Shown here piece after piece: positions 1-8,753 of a stretch of DNA of 31,189 nucleotides; within the stretch, counting starts at the first letter, position 1, and every line of letters starts with the position of its first letter. Under the pieces are notes generated by a model. That model made no database searches. It saw only the letters and a program-made list of their open reading frames with translations, and was not told the DNA's origin. The stretch is from JBFHNV01 sp965365655 (GTDB lineage: Bacteria > Pseudomonadota > Gammaproteobacteria > HK1). A program made the translations under genes and the position numbers. Location of the stretch: contig CBDUCN010000015.1 in the NCBI GenBank assembly GCA_965365655.1, positions 1 to 31,189 on the forward strand, written 5' to 3'.

Positions 1-2
1 CG

Positions 3-3000
3 GCAGGCCCCGGCGAGCCGGGTCCCGAGCCGACGCTGCACGCCGGCGGAGCCGTGGCGGAGCGGAGCGCCGGCGAGGACGGCCCGGCCGCAGCCCCGTC
101 GCAGATTCCGGGGACGCCCGGCGACGTCGCCGGGAGCGGCCCCGCCGCGCAGCGCGCGGGCCGGGCGCCGCCCGGGCCGCCGGGATCGCCGCCCGGCACG
201 CGCGGTGCGCTCGACGGCTCTCCCGACGGGGCGGCGGACTCCCCGGTCGCACACGCTGTCCCCACCGGAACTCCCGCGCCGTCGTCGGCGGCTGAACGGA
301 TCTCCGAGGCCGGTACCGGACCGGCCGTGCAGCCGGCGGGTCGGACGCGTCAGCCCTCGCCGGAGCCGCCGGGCGGGGCGGACACGGGTGCAGGACGCAG
401 CGCGACCGGGGGCGCGATGTCCGCCAGCGCGTCCCGTGACGCGGCAGCCCTGCCGCCGGTGCCCGGCGGCGGGGCGGCGCGGGTCGATGCCGCGGCCGCC
501 GCCGCGCGCGGCGGTCCCGTGTCGCCGGCGTCGCGGCGCGCGGACAACCGCGGCGGCATCGGCGTCGAGGATGCGCCGTCCGCCGGCGTCGCCGGCGAGT
601 CGCGCCGGACAGGGCCGCGGCACGCCGCCGCGGGCGACGACCCCGCCGCAATCCGCGGGCGGTCGCCTCAGGCTGCACCGCCAGGCGACCGCACGGCCGT
701 CGGGATTCCGGGTGCGGGCGCCGCCGAGCGCGGTGCGGCGCCGGGCGGCCCCGGCGGGTCCGGTGGGACTGAACCGGACACCGTTCCGGGCGCGGGCGCC
801 GCCGAGCGGGGTCCGGCGCCGCGTGGTTCCGGCGAGGCCGGTGTGCTGGCGCCGGGCGCTGTTCCGGGCGTGGGCGCCGTCGAGCGGGGTCCGGGGCCCC
901 GCGGTTCCGGTGGGGCCGGCGCGGCGGAGGCGGGTGCCGTACCGGGCGCGGGGTCCGGCGAGCGGGGTCCGGCGTCGCGGGGTTCCGGCGGGGCGGGCGC
1001 GTTGGCGCCGGGGGCCGTTCCGGGCGCTGGCGCTGGCGAGCGGGGACCGGCGCCGCGCGGTGCAGAAGCGGCCGCCACGGCGGATCGGCGCCCCGGCGCG
1101 GGCGAGGACGCCGGCGCGTTCGATACGGGCGCTGCGCGGCGCGGCCACGACGGAGCGCCGGCCACGGAGCGGACCGCGGGCGGCCGGGGACCCGCTGACG
1201 GCGCGCAGCGGCCCCCCGGAACAGCGCCGCGCGGTTCCGGGAGCGCTCCGGCGCGGAGTCCCGTCCCCGGCTCGCACGCCGGCGCGGCCGCGGGGCCGGA
1301 CGCCGGAGTCGAGGCCGGATTGCCGGAGTCCGGCGGTGAACGGCGGCAGGCGCGTGAGTACCCGGCGGGGTCCGACGCCGCTGCGAGGCGCGACGCTGCC
1401 GTGGACACGCTGCAGGCCGGCGCATCGCCCGCCGCCGCAGCGACGCCGCAGACGCCGGCCGGCGGACCCGTGATGCAGCGCCGCGCGCCCGCCGCAGGGC
1501 TGGCGCCCGAGGCGGGCGCGGGGCGGGATGAGGCTGTGCCGGCGGGACGGCCGGGTGCGGCAGCCACGCCGCCGGAAGCGTCCGGCGTGCAGGCCGGAAC
1601 GCGGTCCGCGGGTGACGGGCCGCCCGCGCCCGCCGCGGGTGGCGATCGGTCCGCGCCGCCGCGGCGTGCGGCGGACAATGAGGCGGGCCGGGCCGCGCCT
1701 CCGGCGTCCGTGCGCGCCGGCGCCGACGCGCGGGAGCGCACGATGCCGGCCGGGACCGGGGTGCGCGACGGGGCCGATGCGGCCGGGTTGCCGGACCTGC
1801 GCCCGGCGCCGGGCGGCGACGCGCCGCGGGCGCACGGGGACGCCGCGGACGGCGTGAGGCCGCCGCCCGCCGCGCAGCGTGCGCGGGAGAGCGGTGACAC
1901 GCCATGGCCGGCACCGGGCGCCGGCGGGTCCGGCTCCGGAGCGTTGCCGCCTGCCGCGGGGCCCCCGGCGGAGCGCCCACCGCACGCCGGCCCGGGGTCC
2001 GGGGACGGAGCGCCGATGCCGTCGACCCCGCTGCCAGTCGCGGACCGTTCGCCGCGTGCACCCGCGGCCGGAGCGGGTGCGACGCCGGTTCCCGAGGTCC
2101 CGCAGGCTTTCGCGGACACGGTCCCGCGCGCGGGCGCACCGGCCCCGGCGGCCGGGGGCGGCGGCGAGGCGTCGGGTATCGCGACGCCGCAGGAGGGCGG
2201 CACCGGGCGCGCGGCGGCCGGGGGCGCGGTCCGGCGCGAGCGCCCGCCGGTCCCGGGGCCATCGGATCGCGCCGGCGGCGGCGGCCCGGCACCGGCGGCT
2301 GGCGGGGCCGGCGAAGGGCCTGGCGCTGCTGCCTCCGGAGCGCCGGCGGCGGTCGTGCAGCGCGAGGTCGCACCGCCCTACGGGCCGTCGGCCGGCCGTG
2401 CGCAGTCCTCCGGGGCCGGCGCGGCGGCCAGCACGACCCGGATCCCGGTCCCGCGCGGCGACGTCGCCGGCGGCCGTGACACCGATCGGCTGCTCGTTCC
2501 CGGAACGACCGCAGCCGGGTCCGCAGCGGTGCCGAGCACGACGCGGATCAGGATTCCGGCGCCGCAGGCGCCGGAATCCGACGTGCCGGAGACGGTGCGC
2601 GGCGACGGCGCGTCCGGGCGTCGCGCGGCAGCAGGGCCGCCGCCGGCGTCGCCAGCGGCCACGGCGCCGCCCGGCCTGTCCGAAGGGCCGGCGCGCGATC
2701 TGTCCCGCCAGCCGCAGGCGCCGGATCCGCGGACCGCCGGCCTGCCGTCCGCGTCCCGCGGACACGGTGCCGACGCGGGCCCGGACACGATGGCGTCGCT
2801 CGGCGGCGCGCTCGCCGACTGGTTCGCATCGCCGCCCGCGCCGTCCGGGCCGGCGCCCGGTGCCCGGCGGACCGGCGCGGCCGCCGGCGACGCGGCCGAG
2901 CGCTCGGTGTCGATCCGCATCGGGCGCATCGAGGTCCGGCCGCCGGCGCCGGAGCCCGCGCCGCCCCCGGCGCCGGCGCCGGCGCCGTTCACGCCCCGGC

Positions 3001-3047
3001 TGTCGCTGTCGCAGTACCTGGCGCAGCGCAGGGGCGGGCGCCGATGA
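3..3047 (+). CDS. Very long disordered Ala/Gly/Pro-rich CIS-operon protein, 5'-truncated by window edge
   Basis: The reading frame is open from the window start. An in-frame GTG sits at 54, but the upstream codons have the same Pro/Gly/Ala-rich composition, so the gene probably begins outside the window. About 1,000 residues are visible, almost entirely Ala, Gly, Pro, Arg and acidic residues with no predicted fold. A tandem 26-residue repeat lies at 705-1061. Only the C-terminus looks constrained: RSVSIRIGRIEVR (from base 2901), a Pro/Ala linker, then LSLSQYLAQRR at the end. From memory, similar short tails occur on proteins encoded next to DUF4255 genes in eCIS loci; I could not search. The stop overlaps the next start (ATGA at 3044), so it is translationally coupled to the CIS genes. 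A flexible linker, a length-determining protein or a surface extension are possible roles. The function is unknown. I am confident the frame is coding because of the operon coupling and the C-terminal motif. Confidence 0.72.
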   Translation, partial: AGPGEPGPEPTLHAGGAVAERSAGEDGPAAAPSQIPGTPGDVAGSGPAAQRAGRAPPGPPGSPPGTRGALDGSPDGAADSPVAHAVPTGTPAPSSAAERISEAGTGPAVQPAGRTRQPSPEPPGGADTGAGRSATGGAMSASASRDAAALPPVPGGGAARVDAAAAAARGGPVSPASRRADNRGGIGVEDAPSAGVAGESRRTGPRHAAAGDDPAAIRGRSPQAAPPGDRTAVGIPGAGAAERGAAPGGPGGSGGTEPDTVPGAGAAERGPAPRGSGEAGVLAPGAVPGVGAVERGPGPRGSGGAGAAEAGAVPGAGSGERGPASRGSGGAGALAPGAVPGAGAGERGPAPRGAEAAATADRRPGAGEDAGAFDTGAARRGHDGAPATERTAGGRGPADGAQRPPGTAPRGSGSAPARSPVPGSHAGAAAGPDAGVEAGLPESGGERRQAREYPAGSDAAARRDAAVDTLQAGASPAAAATPQTPAGGPVMQRRAPAAGLAPEAGAGRDEAVPAGRPGAAATPPEASGVQAGTRSAGDGPPAPAAGGDRSAPPRRAADNEAGRAAPPASVRAGADARERTMPAGTGVRDGADAAGLPDLRPAPGGDAPRAHGDAADGVRPPPAAQRARESGDTPWPAPGAGGSGSGALPPAAGPPAERPPHAGPGSGDGAPMPSTPLPVADRSPRAPAAGAGATPVPEVPQAFADTVPRAGAPAPAAGGGGEASGIATPQEGGTGRAAAGGAVRRERPPVPGPSDRAGGGGPAPAAGGAGEGPGAAASGAPAAVVQREVAPPYGPSAGRAQSSGAGAAASTTRIPVPRGDVAGGRDTDRLLVPGTTAAGSAAVPSTTRIRIPAPQAPESDVPETVRGDGASGRRAAAGPPPASPAATAPPGLSEGPARDLSRQPQAPDPRTAGLPSASRGHGADAGPDTMASLGGALADWFASPPAPSGPAPGARRTGAAAGDAAERSVSIRIGRIEVRPPAPEPAPPPAPAPAPFTPRLSLSQYLAQRRGGRR
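705..1061 (+). repeat. 78-bp tandem repeat (about 4.6 copies) inside the disordered protein gene
   Basis: Repeat units begin at 705, 783, 861, 939 and 1017, exactly 78 bp apart. Each encodes a 26-residue unit of the form (V/I)PGxGxxERGxxPRGSG followed by a variable segment. The last copy is partial. The regular period preserves the reading frame, which supports the plus-strand frame as the coding one and suggests expansion by slippage or unequal recombination. Confidence 0.85.
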
Positions 3048-4267
3048 GCGACTACCGCGCGATCGCCGGCATCACCGGAACGCTGCAGCAGTTCCTGTAC
3101 GCACCGCTGTCGAGCGCCGTTCCGGGGACCACGGTGTACACCGGACCGCCGAGCGCGAGCCTGACGACGGGGGGCGCGGCCGCGGTCAACATCTTCCTCT
3201 ACCAGGTCAACCCGAACACGTTCTGGCGCAACGCCGAGCTTCCGGCGCGGCGCGGGGACGGCACCGTGATGCAGCGCCCGCAGGCCGCGCTGGACCTCTA
3301 CTACATCCTGTCGTTCTACGGCTCGGAGTCGAAGATGGTGCCCCAGCTGCTGCTGGGTGCGGCGGTCTCGGCGCTGCACGTCCAGCCGATGCTGGACAGG
3401 GCCAGCATCCCCGCGTCGGTGGACGGCAAGAGCCTGGAAGCCTGCGGCCTGCTGGAGCAGGCCTCGGTGATCAAGTTCACGCACATGCCGCTGTCCCACG
3501 AGGAGCTCGGCCGGATCTGGTCCGTGTTCTTCCAGGTGCCGTACGCGCTGTCGGTCGCGTACCAGTGCTCCGTGGTGCTGCTCGAGGCGGACCTGGACCC
3601 GGAGCCCGCGCTGCCGGTCGCCGCCGTCCGGCTGGGCGCCGCGCCATGGGCGCCGGCGCGGCTGGACCGCGTCGAGCCGCCGGTCGTCGAGCACGAGCCC
3701 GGCGCCGTGATACGGCTGCAGGGCGACGGACTGTCGGCGCCGCGGGTGCTCGTGCAGTTCGGCGACGTCGACGCGGAGCCGAGACGGGTGACCGACGAGT
3801 CGGTGGAGGTCGCGCTGCCGGCGACGCTTGCCGCGGGCGTGAACACCGTGCGGATCGTGCACCGCCCGGACGCTCCGGGGCCCGACGCGTCGCGCTCGAA
3901 TCCCGTGTCCTTCGTGCTCGTTCCCAGGGTCGCCGCGGCGCCCCGGATCGAGACCCGCGACGCGGCGGGTACGAAGACCCGGATGCTCCGGGTCGCGGTC
4001 GCGCCGGCGGTGCGCGCCGGGCAGACGGTGGAGCTGCTGCTCAACGAGTGGCCGGTGCCGGACGGCACGGCGCCGCGAAGCCATCGGATCCGGGCCGACG
4101 GCGACGCGTCTGCGGACGGCATCGTGTCGTTTCCGATCGACGGGGTCGCGGCGGGCGACTACCTGCTGCGCGTGGAGGTGGACGGCGTCGCGAGCCGGCT
4201 GTCCACCGACGACGACGCGACCAGCGCGGCATTCGGGCGCTACACCGCGCCGAGGATCACGGTGTGA
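3044..4267 (+). CDS. DUF4255 protein, CIS tail-terminator-like (Afp16-type)
   Basis: The 407-residue protein has an N-terminal DUF4255 region (about residues 1-190: MSDYRAIAGITGTLQQFL, then VNIFLYQVNPNTFWRN and LDLYYILSFYG). This family includes Afp16 and related proteins, which cap the tube/sheath and end assembly of eCIS particles. The second half (about 205-400) looks beta-rich. It contains a segment resembling an IPT/TIG-like immunoglobulin fold (VVEHEPGAVIRLQGDGL and ADGIVSFPIDGVAAGDYLLRVEVD), found in many longer DUF4255 proteins. The ATG at 3044 overlaps the previous stop as ATGA, and the stop overlaps the GTG of the ATPase gene. Assignment to DUF4255 is confident; the terminator role is by family analogy. 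Confidence 0.9.
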   Translation: MSDYRAIAGITGTLQQFLYAPLSSAVPGTTVYTGPPSASLTTGGAAAVNIFLYQVNPNTFWRNAELPARRGDGTVMQRPQAALDLYYILSFYGSESKMVPQLLLGAAVSALHVQPMLDRASIPASVDGKSLEACGLLEQASVIKFTHMPLSHEELGRIWSVFFQVPYALSVAYQCSVVLLEADLDPEPALPVAAVRLGAAPWAPARLDRVEPPVVEHEPGAVIRLQGDGLSAPRVLVQFGDVDAEPRRVTDESVEVALPATLAAGVNTVRIVHRPDAPGPDASRSNPVSFVLVPRVAAAPRIETRDAAGTKTRMLRVAVAPAVRAGQTVELLLNEWPVPDGTAPRSHRIRADGDASADGIVSFPIDGVAAGDYLLRVEVDGVASRLSTDDDATSAAFGRYTAPRITV

Positions 4268-6255
4268 CCGACGAAGACGCATCCGATCGCTGGGCCGCGA
4301 TGAACAAGCGCCACCTGATGGCCGCGCTCGCGCGCGTGCGCGAGGCGCTGGAGCGCCACGCAGCGGCTGCCGGTGACGACGCGTCGGCGGCCGCCGCGCG
4401 CGCCGGGTCCGTCCCGGACACGGACCCGCCGCCCGCCGACCTGCCGCCGCCCGCGCTGCGCAACCTGTGCGACACGCTGGGCCTGTCGGACTTCGAGCGC
4501 GACGTGCTGCTGCTGTGCGCGGGCATGGAGCTCGAGGGGAGCTTCGCGGCGCTGTGCGCGCGCGCGCAGGGCGACGCGAGCCGCGCCTTTCCGAGCTTCG
4601 GGCTGGCGCTGGCGGCGCTGCCCGACGCGCACTGGAGCGCGCTGGCCCCGAGCGGCCCGTTGCGTCACTGGCTCCTGGTCGACGTGGGTCCCGGCAACGC
4701 GATCACCGCGAGTCCTCTTCGCATCGACGAGACGGTGCTCCACTACCTGACCGGCATCCAGACTCCGGACGAGCGGCTGGCCGTGTTCGGCCAGCCGGTG
4801 CCGCCGGCGCGCGACCTGGCGCCGTCGCACCGTGCGATCGCCGACGACATCGGCCGCGCGTGGTCCAGGACGGCCGGCAGCGCGACCTTCCCGGTGGTCC
4901 AGCTCTGCGGGCGCGAGATCGCGGGCAAGCGCGCCGTCGCGTCGGCCGCGTGCGAGCGCCTGGGCCTGCGGCTGGAGCGCGTTCCGGCGCAGGCGCTCCC
5001 CGCGGCCCGCGGCGAGCTGCACACGCTGATCAGGCTGTGGAACCGCGAGTCGCTGCTCGCGTCGGGCGCGCTGCTGCTCGACTGCGACGAGGTCGAGCCC
5101 GGAGAGCCGGCTCGCGACGCGTCCATCGGGATGCTGCTGGACGCGTACGCGGGGCCGCTGCTCGTGAGCTCGCGCAAGCGGCGCAATCCGATCCAGAAGC
5201 CGCTGCTGACGATCGACGTCGGCCGGCCGCTGCCGGCCGAGCAGCGCGAGCTCTGGGAGCGGCTGCTGGCCGACGCGGCGCCGGAGCCGGACGCCCAGGT
5301 CGCGCGGCTCGTCGCGCAGTTCGACCTCGGCCTGCCGACGATACGCGCGGCGCTCGCGGGTGCGCTGGGCCGCGCCGACGCCGGCCGGGCGGAGAGCCTC
5401 GGTGATGCGCTGTGGCACAGCTGCCGGGTGCAGGCGCGCCCGCGCCTCGACGATCTCGCGGAGCGCATCCGGCGCGCCGGCACCTGGGACCAGCTCGTCC
5501 TGCCCGACCGGCAGAAGGCGATCCTGCGCCAGATCGCCGCGCAGGTCCGGCTGCGGGCCACCGTCTACGAGCTCTGGGGCTTCGGCGCGCAGAGCTCGCG
5601 CGGACTCGGCATCAGCGCGCTGTTCGCCGGCTCCAGCGGAACGGGCAAGACGATGGCGGCCGAGGTGCTCGCGCGCGAGCTGGATCTGGACCTGTACCGC
5701 ATCGACCTGTCGGCCATCGTCAGCAAGTACATCGGCGAGACCGAGAAGAACCTCGCGCGCGTGTTCGACGCCGCGGAGGAGGGCGGGGCGATTCTCCTGT
5801 TCGACGAGGCGGACGCCCTGTTCGGCAAGCGCAGCCAGGTCAAGGACAGCCACGACCGCTACGCGAACGTCGAGGTCAGCTACCTGCTGCAGCGCATGGA
5901 GTCCTATCGCGGGCTCGCGATCCTGACCACCAACATGCGCGACGCGCTGGACGAGGCCTTCCTGCGCAGGCTGCGCTTCATCGTCGACTTTCCGTTTCCG
6001 AGCCGCGACGAGCGTGTGCGGATATGGGAGCGCATCCTTCCGTCCGAGCTGCCGACCGCGAACCTGGATCTCGCGAAGCTGGCGCGCCTCAGCGTCGCCG
6101 GAGGGAACATCCGCAACATTGCACTCAACGCGGCGTTCCTGGCCGCCGCGGACGACGTGACCGTCGGCATGGAGCACATGCTGCGCGCCGCCGAGAGCGA
6201 GTACGAGAAGGTCCAGAAGACGTTGCCGCAGGCGGAAGTCAGGGACTGGACGTGA
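4264..6255 (+). CDS. AAA+ ATPase of the contractile injection system (Afp15-like)
   Basis: The 663-residue protein starts at GTG 4264, which overlaps the DUF4255 stop as GTGA. The N-terminal half (about 1-400) is the winged/helical region typical of CIS-associated ATPases, with LCDTLGLSDFERDVLLLCAG near its start. The C-terminal AAA+ module has Walker A GSSGTGKT (456-463), Walker B ILLFDEAD (from 510), a sensor-1-like LTTN and an arginine-finger-like AFLRRLRF. All catalytic motifs look intact. In eCIS clusters this ATPase (Afp15 family) is nearly universal and is thought to act in assembly or cargo loading in the cytoplasm. It is unlike ClpV: there is a single AAA module and no sheath-binding N-domain. 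It belongs to the eCIS operon rather than a T6SS recycling system. Confidence 0.93.
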   Translation: MTDEDASDRWAAMNKRHLMAALARVREALERHAAAAGDDASAAAARAGSVPDTDPPPADLPPPALRNLCDTLGLSDFERDVLLLCAGMELEGSFAALCARAQGDASRAFPSFGLALAALPDAHWSALAPSGPLRHWLLVDVGPGNAITASPLRIDETVLHYLTGIQTPDERLAVFGQPVPPARDLAPSHRAIADDIGRAWSRTAGSATFPVVQLCGREIAGKRAVASAACERLGLRLERVPAQALPAARGELHTLIRLWNRESLLASGALLLDCDEVEPGEPARDASIGMLLDAYAGPLLVSSRKRRNPIQKPLLTIDVGRPLPAEQRELWERLLADAAPEPDAQVARLVAQFDLGLPTIRAALAGALGRADAGRAESLGDALWHSCRVQARPRLDDLAERIRRAGTWDQLVLPDRQKAILRQIAAQVRLRATVYELWGFGAQSSRGLGISALFAGSSGTGKTMAAEVLARELDLDLYRIDLSAIVSKYIGETEKNLARVFDAAEEGGAILLFDEADALFGKRSQVKDSHDRYANVEVSYLLQRMESYRGLAILTTNMRDALDEAFLRRLRFIVDFPFPSRDERVRIWERILPSELPTANLDLAKLARLSVAGGNIRNIALNAAFLAAADDVTVGMEHMLRAAESEYEKVQKTLPQAEVRDWT

Positions 6256-6554
6256 GGCTGGAAATCGACAACCTCGTCGTCCACGATGTCGCCGCCGGGG
6301 ACAGCGAGCGGCTGGCGAGCGCGATCGAGCGCGAGCTGGCAAGACTGGCGAAGGCCGGACGCGCAGACGGCCTGCGCAGCCGCGATCTGCCCGGCGGCGT
6401 GTTCGAGATCCCGGCCGGGCTCGGCGTCGACGACGTCGCACGGCAGGTGGCACAGGCGATCTGGGCCTGCTGCCGCGACGCGGGCGGGCCGTCGCAGGCT
6501 ACCGATTCGAATCACGCACGAGCCGGCGCGCCGCACGCCCGCTCCACGGAATGA
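6252..6554 (+). CDS. Small unknown CIS-operon protein (100 aa)
   Basis: The GTG at 6252 overlaps the ATPase stop (GTGA). The protein begins VRLEIDNLVVHDVAAGDSER, continues with a predicted amphipathic helix (LASAIERELARLAKAG) and a second one (VDDVARQVAQAIWACC), and ends in a short polar tail. I do not recognise a Pfam domain. From memory, small proteins of this layout (beta strand, then ERELARLL-like helix, then VARxVAxAI) recur between the ATPase and the Afp7-like gene in eCIS loci. A chaperone or small structural part is possible. The frame is supported by the start/stop overlap and by the next gene's ribosome binding site beginning at its stop codon. Confidence 0.72.
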   Translation: MRLEIDNLVVHDVAAGDSERLASAIERELARLAKAGRADGLRSRDLPGGVFEIPAGLGVDDVARQVAQAIWACCRDAGGPSQATDSNHARAGAPHARSTE

Positions 6555-6566
6555 GGGAGGACAGTC

Positions 6567-7232
6567 ATGCTCAAGGGTGCGTTGGTCTCGCTTTCGTCGG
6601 TGGTCCCGATCCCCAGCCTGATCCGCTTCCAGTACAACCCCGAGAAGCTCACGCGCAAGGTGACGCCCGCGTTCTACTCGGGCACGACGGACGGCAAGCC
6701 CGGGAGCCGCGTGGAGCCGGCGCGCTTCAGCGGCGCGCCCGCCGAGACGATCGATCTGGAGGCCAGGTTCGACGCCACCGACGGCATGGAGTCCGGCAGC
6801 ACGATGACCGGCGCCATGGGCATCCGGCCGCAGCTTGCGGCGCTCGAGCTGTTCGCGTACCCGAGCCTCGTGTCGGTGGCCAAGGACACGATGCTGCGCA
6901 GCATGGGCACGGTCGGGGCGGTCGCGGTGCCGGCGGCGCGCACGCTGCTGATCTTCGGCATGACGCGGATCGTTCCGATCCGGATCACGTCCATCAGCGT
7001 CACCGAAGAGCTGTTCGACTCGAACCTGAACCCGATCCGGGCGACGGCCAGCCTGTCGATGGAGGTGGTGTCCTACTCCAGCGTCTCGGACCCGAAGGAG
7101 CCGCTGAGCGTCGCCTTCCTCGCGTACCAGGGCGTCCTCGAGGCCCAGGCCCTGGCCCTGAAGGCGCAGGAGGCGGTGTGGATGGCGAAGCAGGGCGCGA
7201 AGCTCGCCGGGGCGGCGGCCGCAGTCCTGTAG
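6567..7232 (+). CDS. CIS_tube-domain protein (Afp7 N-terminal-like tube/baseplate adaptor)
   Basis: The ATG at 6567 is preceded by a good Shine-Dalgarno sequence, GGGAGGAC at about 6554-6561. The 221-residue protein opens with LKGALVSL, then IRFQYNPEKLTRKVTPAFYS. The FQYNPxxL signature is characteristic of the contractile injection system tube-protein domain found at the N-terminus of Afp7-like proteins. Later FGMTRIVPIRITSISVTEELFDSNLNPIRA is the usual conserved beta segment. In Afp this protein joins the inner tube to the spike/baseplate hub. Afp7-type proteins often carry a C-terminal LysM module. Here that module appears to be a separate gene just downstream (7270-7560). Confidence 0.88.
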   Translation: MLKGALVSLSSVVPIPSLIRFQYNPEKLTRKVTPAFYSGTTDGKPGSRVEPARFSGAPAETIDLEARFDATDGMESGSTMTGAMGIRPQLAALELFAYPSLVSVAKDTMLRSMGTVGAVAVPAARTLLIFGMTRIVPIRITSISVTEELFDSNLNPIRATASLSMEVVSYSSVSDPKEPLSVAFLAYQGVLEAQALALKAQEAVWMAKQGAKLAGAAAAVL

Positions 7233-7269
7233 TCCCTCACCGTGCAGCGCTGACGGAGGCCGATCGCGC

Positions 7270-7560
7270 GTGTTCGATCCACGAAGCCGCTACTACGAGC
7301 TCGACGATCTCCACTACACGGGGGAGGGGCAGCGGACGATCGTCTACAAGTCCAGGCGCTTCCTGTCCCGCGACGACACCCGTCCGGCGATGTGGGAGAC
7401 CGTGGTCGCCGACGGCGACCGCCCGGACCTGGTGGCCGCCCGCACCCTGCGCCAGCCCGATCTCTTCTGGCGGGTGTGCGATGCCAACGGGGTGATGAAC
7501 CCCTTCGATCTGACCCGGCAGCCCGGGCGCAGGATCCGGATCCTGATCCCGGGGGCCTGA
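7270..7560 (+). CDS. Small LysM/tail-protein-X-like baseplate protein
   Basis: The 96-residue protein starts at GTG 7270, with GGAGG at 7255-7259 as a plausible ribosome binding site. Its C-terminal half (DRPDLVAARTLRQPDLFWRV, then CDANGVMNPF and GRRIRILIP) has the pattern of LysM-like or phage tail protein X (gpX) domains: a helix pair in which the residue is placed at a trimmed tube, followed by a beta strand ending in (R)IPxP. The N-terminal part (RSRYYELDDLHYTGEGQRTI) is an extension seen in eCIS small proteins of this type. Its stop overlaps the next ATG (TGATG at 7558-7562). The likely role is stabilising the hub in the baseplate. No signal peptide is present, so cell-wall binding is not implied. 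Confidence 0.78.
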   Translation: MFDPRSRYYELDDLHYTGEGQRTIVYKSRRFLSRDDTRPAMWETVVADGDRPDLVAARTLRQPDLFWRVCDANGVMNPFDLTRQPGRRIRILIPGA

Positions 7561-8753
7561 TGAGCGCTCTGTCGCCGCCCACCTTCTACCTCAAGGTCTA
7601 CATCGGCAAGGAGCTGGCGAAGACCCCGATCCCGTCCAGCCTCGCAGGGGCGCTCACGCGCGCCGAGGTCGACCTGTCCGACGAGGTGCCTTCCGGGTTC
7701 CAGCTCGAGTTCAGCGCCCAGCCGTCGGCCGAGGACAACGACTACGACCTGATGAAGGAGCCGCTGCTCGCGGAATTCAACCGCGTCGTCCTCGAGATGC
7801 TGGTGGACGACAAGCCGAAGCTGCTGATGGACGGCTTCATCACCCACAAGGAGCTCGACCAGGACGCGGGGAAGGTCGTGGTGACGGGCGAGGACCTCAG
7901 CCTGAAGATGGATCTGTTCGAGATCTCGAAGGAATACCCCGAGAAGACCGACTCGGCGATCGTCAACGAGATCCTCGGCCGCTACTCGCCGCTGGCGTTC
8001 ACGAGGAAGGTGACGGCGCCGCGCAACGAGGTCGCGCCGCTGCGCCACACCCCGCACCAGCTCGACACCGATCGGGAATTCCTGCTCAAGCTCGCGAGGC
8101 GCAACGACTGCCGCTTCTACATCCGGTTCGGCGCCGCCGCGACCGCGTACTGGGGGCCGCCCGAGCGTGACGGCGCGGCGCAGCCCGCGCTGGTGTCCAA
8201 TGCGGTGATGTTCGGCAACGTCGAGCGGCTCGAGCCCGGGTACGACCCGATGGCGGCGGTTCTGTACTACGGATCGAAGCTGGCCGACGGCGACGGCGGC
8301 CAGGAATCGGCGGAGACGCCTTTCGGCGCCGAGAAGTACGGCGATACGACGCTGTCGAAGGCGCCGGTCCCCCTCGGCGACTTCGCGGCGCTGGCGGCCG
8401 ACCCCGGGTCGTTCGAGTCCAGGCTGTCGACGCTGAAGGTGAGGGGCAGGTACGTCGCGCACCAGCACCTGAACGCGTCGCGGGTGGCCGCCGCCGCGCA
8501 GGCCGCGACCGATCGCGACGGCGCGCAGGCGGCCACGATCGAGGGCGAGCTCGACACCGCGAGGTACGGCCACGTTCTCCAGACCCCCGGGATCGTCGGC
8601 GTGCGCGGCGCCGGAGAGAAGTTCGACGGCAACTACTACGTGCAGTCGGTGACGCACAAGATGAACCTGAAACGCGGGGAGGTCCGGTACATGCAGAGCT
8701 TCAAACTCGTGCGCGAGGGCACCGGCGCGAAGAAGTCCACGGTGGCGGCGTGA
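7560..8753 (+). CDS. Spike hub protein, phage late control gpD-like (VgrG N-half)
   Basis: The ATG at 7560 is fused to the previous stop (TGATG). The protein is 397 residues. It opens with LSPPTFYLKVYIGKELAKTP, contains the hub features VPSGFQLEFSA and DGFITHKELDQDAGKVVVTG, and has a late section (LRHTPHQLDTDREFLLKLAR, then FYIRF) resembling the gp27/gpD fold of phage hub proteins. In Afp8 and T6SS VgrG this hub is fused to the gp5-like spike. Here the spike is a separate following gene, overlapping by GTGA. Near the C-terminus, GVRGAGEKFDGNYYVQSVTH is the typical closing motif of these proteins. Confidence 0.9.
   Translation: MSALSPPTFYLKVYIGKELAKTPIPSSLAGALTRAEVDLSDEVPSGFQLEFSAQPSAEDNDYDLMKEPLLAEFNRVVLEMLVDDKPKLLMDGFITHKELDQDAGKVVVTGEDLSLKMDLFEISKEYPEKTDSAIVNEILGRYSPLAFTRKVTAPRNEVAPLRHTPHQLDTDREFLLKLARRNDCRFYIRFGAAATAYWGPPERDGAAQPALVSNAVMFGNVERLEPGYDPMAAVLYYGSKLADGDGGQESAETPFGAEKYGDTTLSKAPVPLGDFAALAADPGSFESRLSTLKVRGRYVAHQHLNASRVAAAAQAATDRDGAQAATIEGELDTARYGHVLQTPGIVGVRGAGEKFDGNYYVQSVTHKMNLKRGEVRYMQSFKLVREGTGAKKSTVAA

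Noticed and set aside
668..2203. Long minus-strand open frame (511 codons) opposite the disordered protein gene
   Set aside because: Composition is only Ala/Pro/Gly/Ser/Arg as expected from GC-rich antisense. The plus frame has an in-frame repeat, a constrained C-terminus and overlap with the next gene.
1879..4263. Upstream extension of the ATPase frame
   Set aside because: The Arg-rich extension overlaps the disordered and DUF4255 genes. The GTG at 4264 in a GTGA overlap gives a normal-sized ATPase.
4240..6453. 737-codon minus-strand frame opposite the ATPase
   Set aside because: Arg/Val/Gln-rich antisense shadow. The plus strand encodes intact AAA+ motifs.
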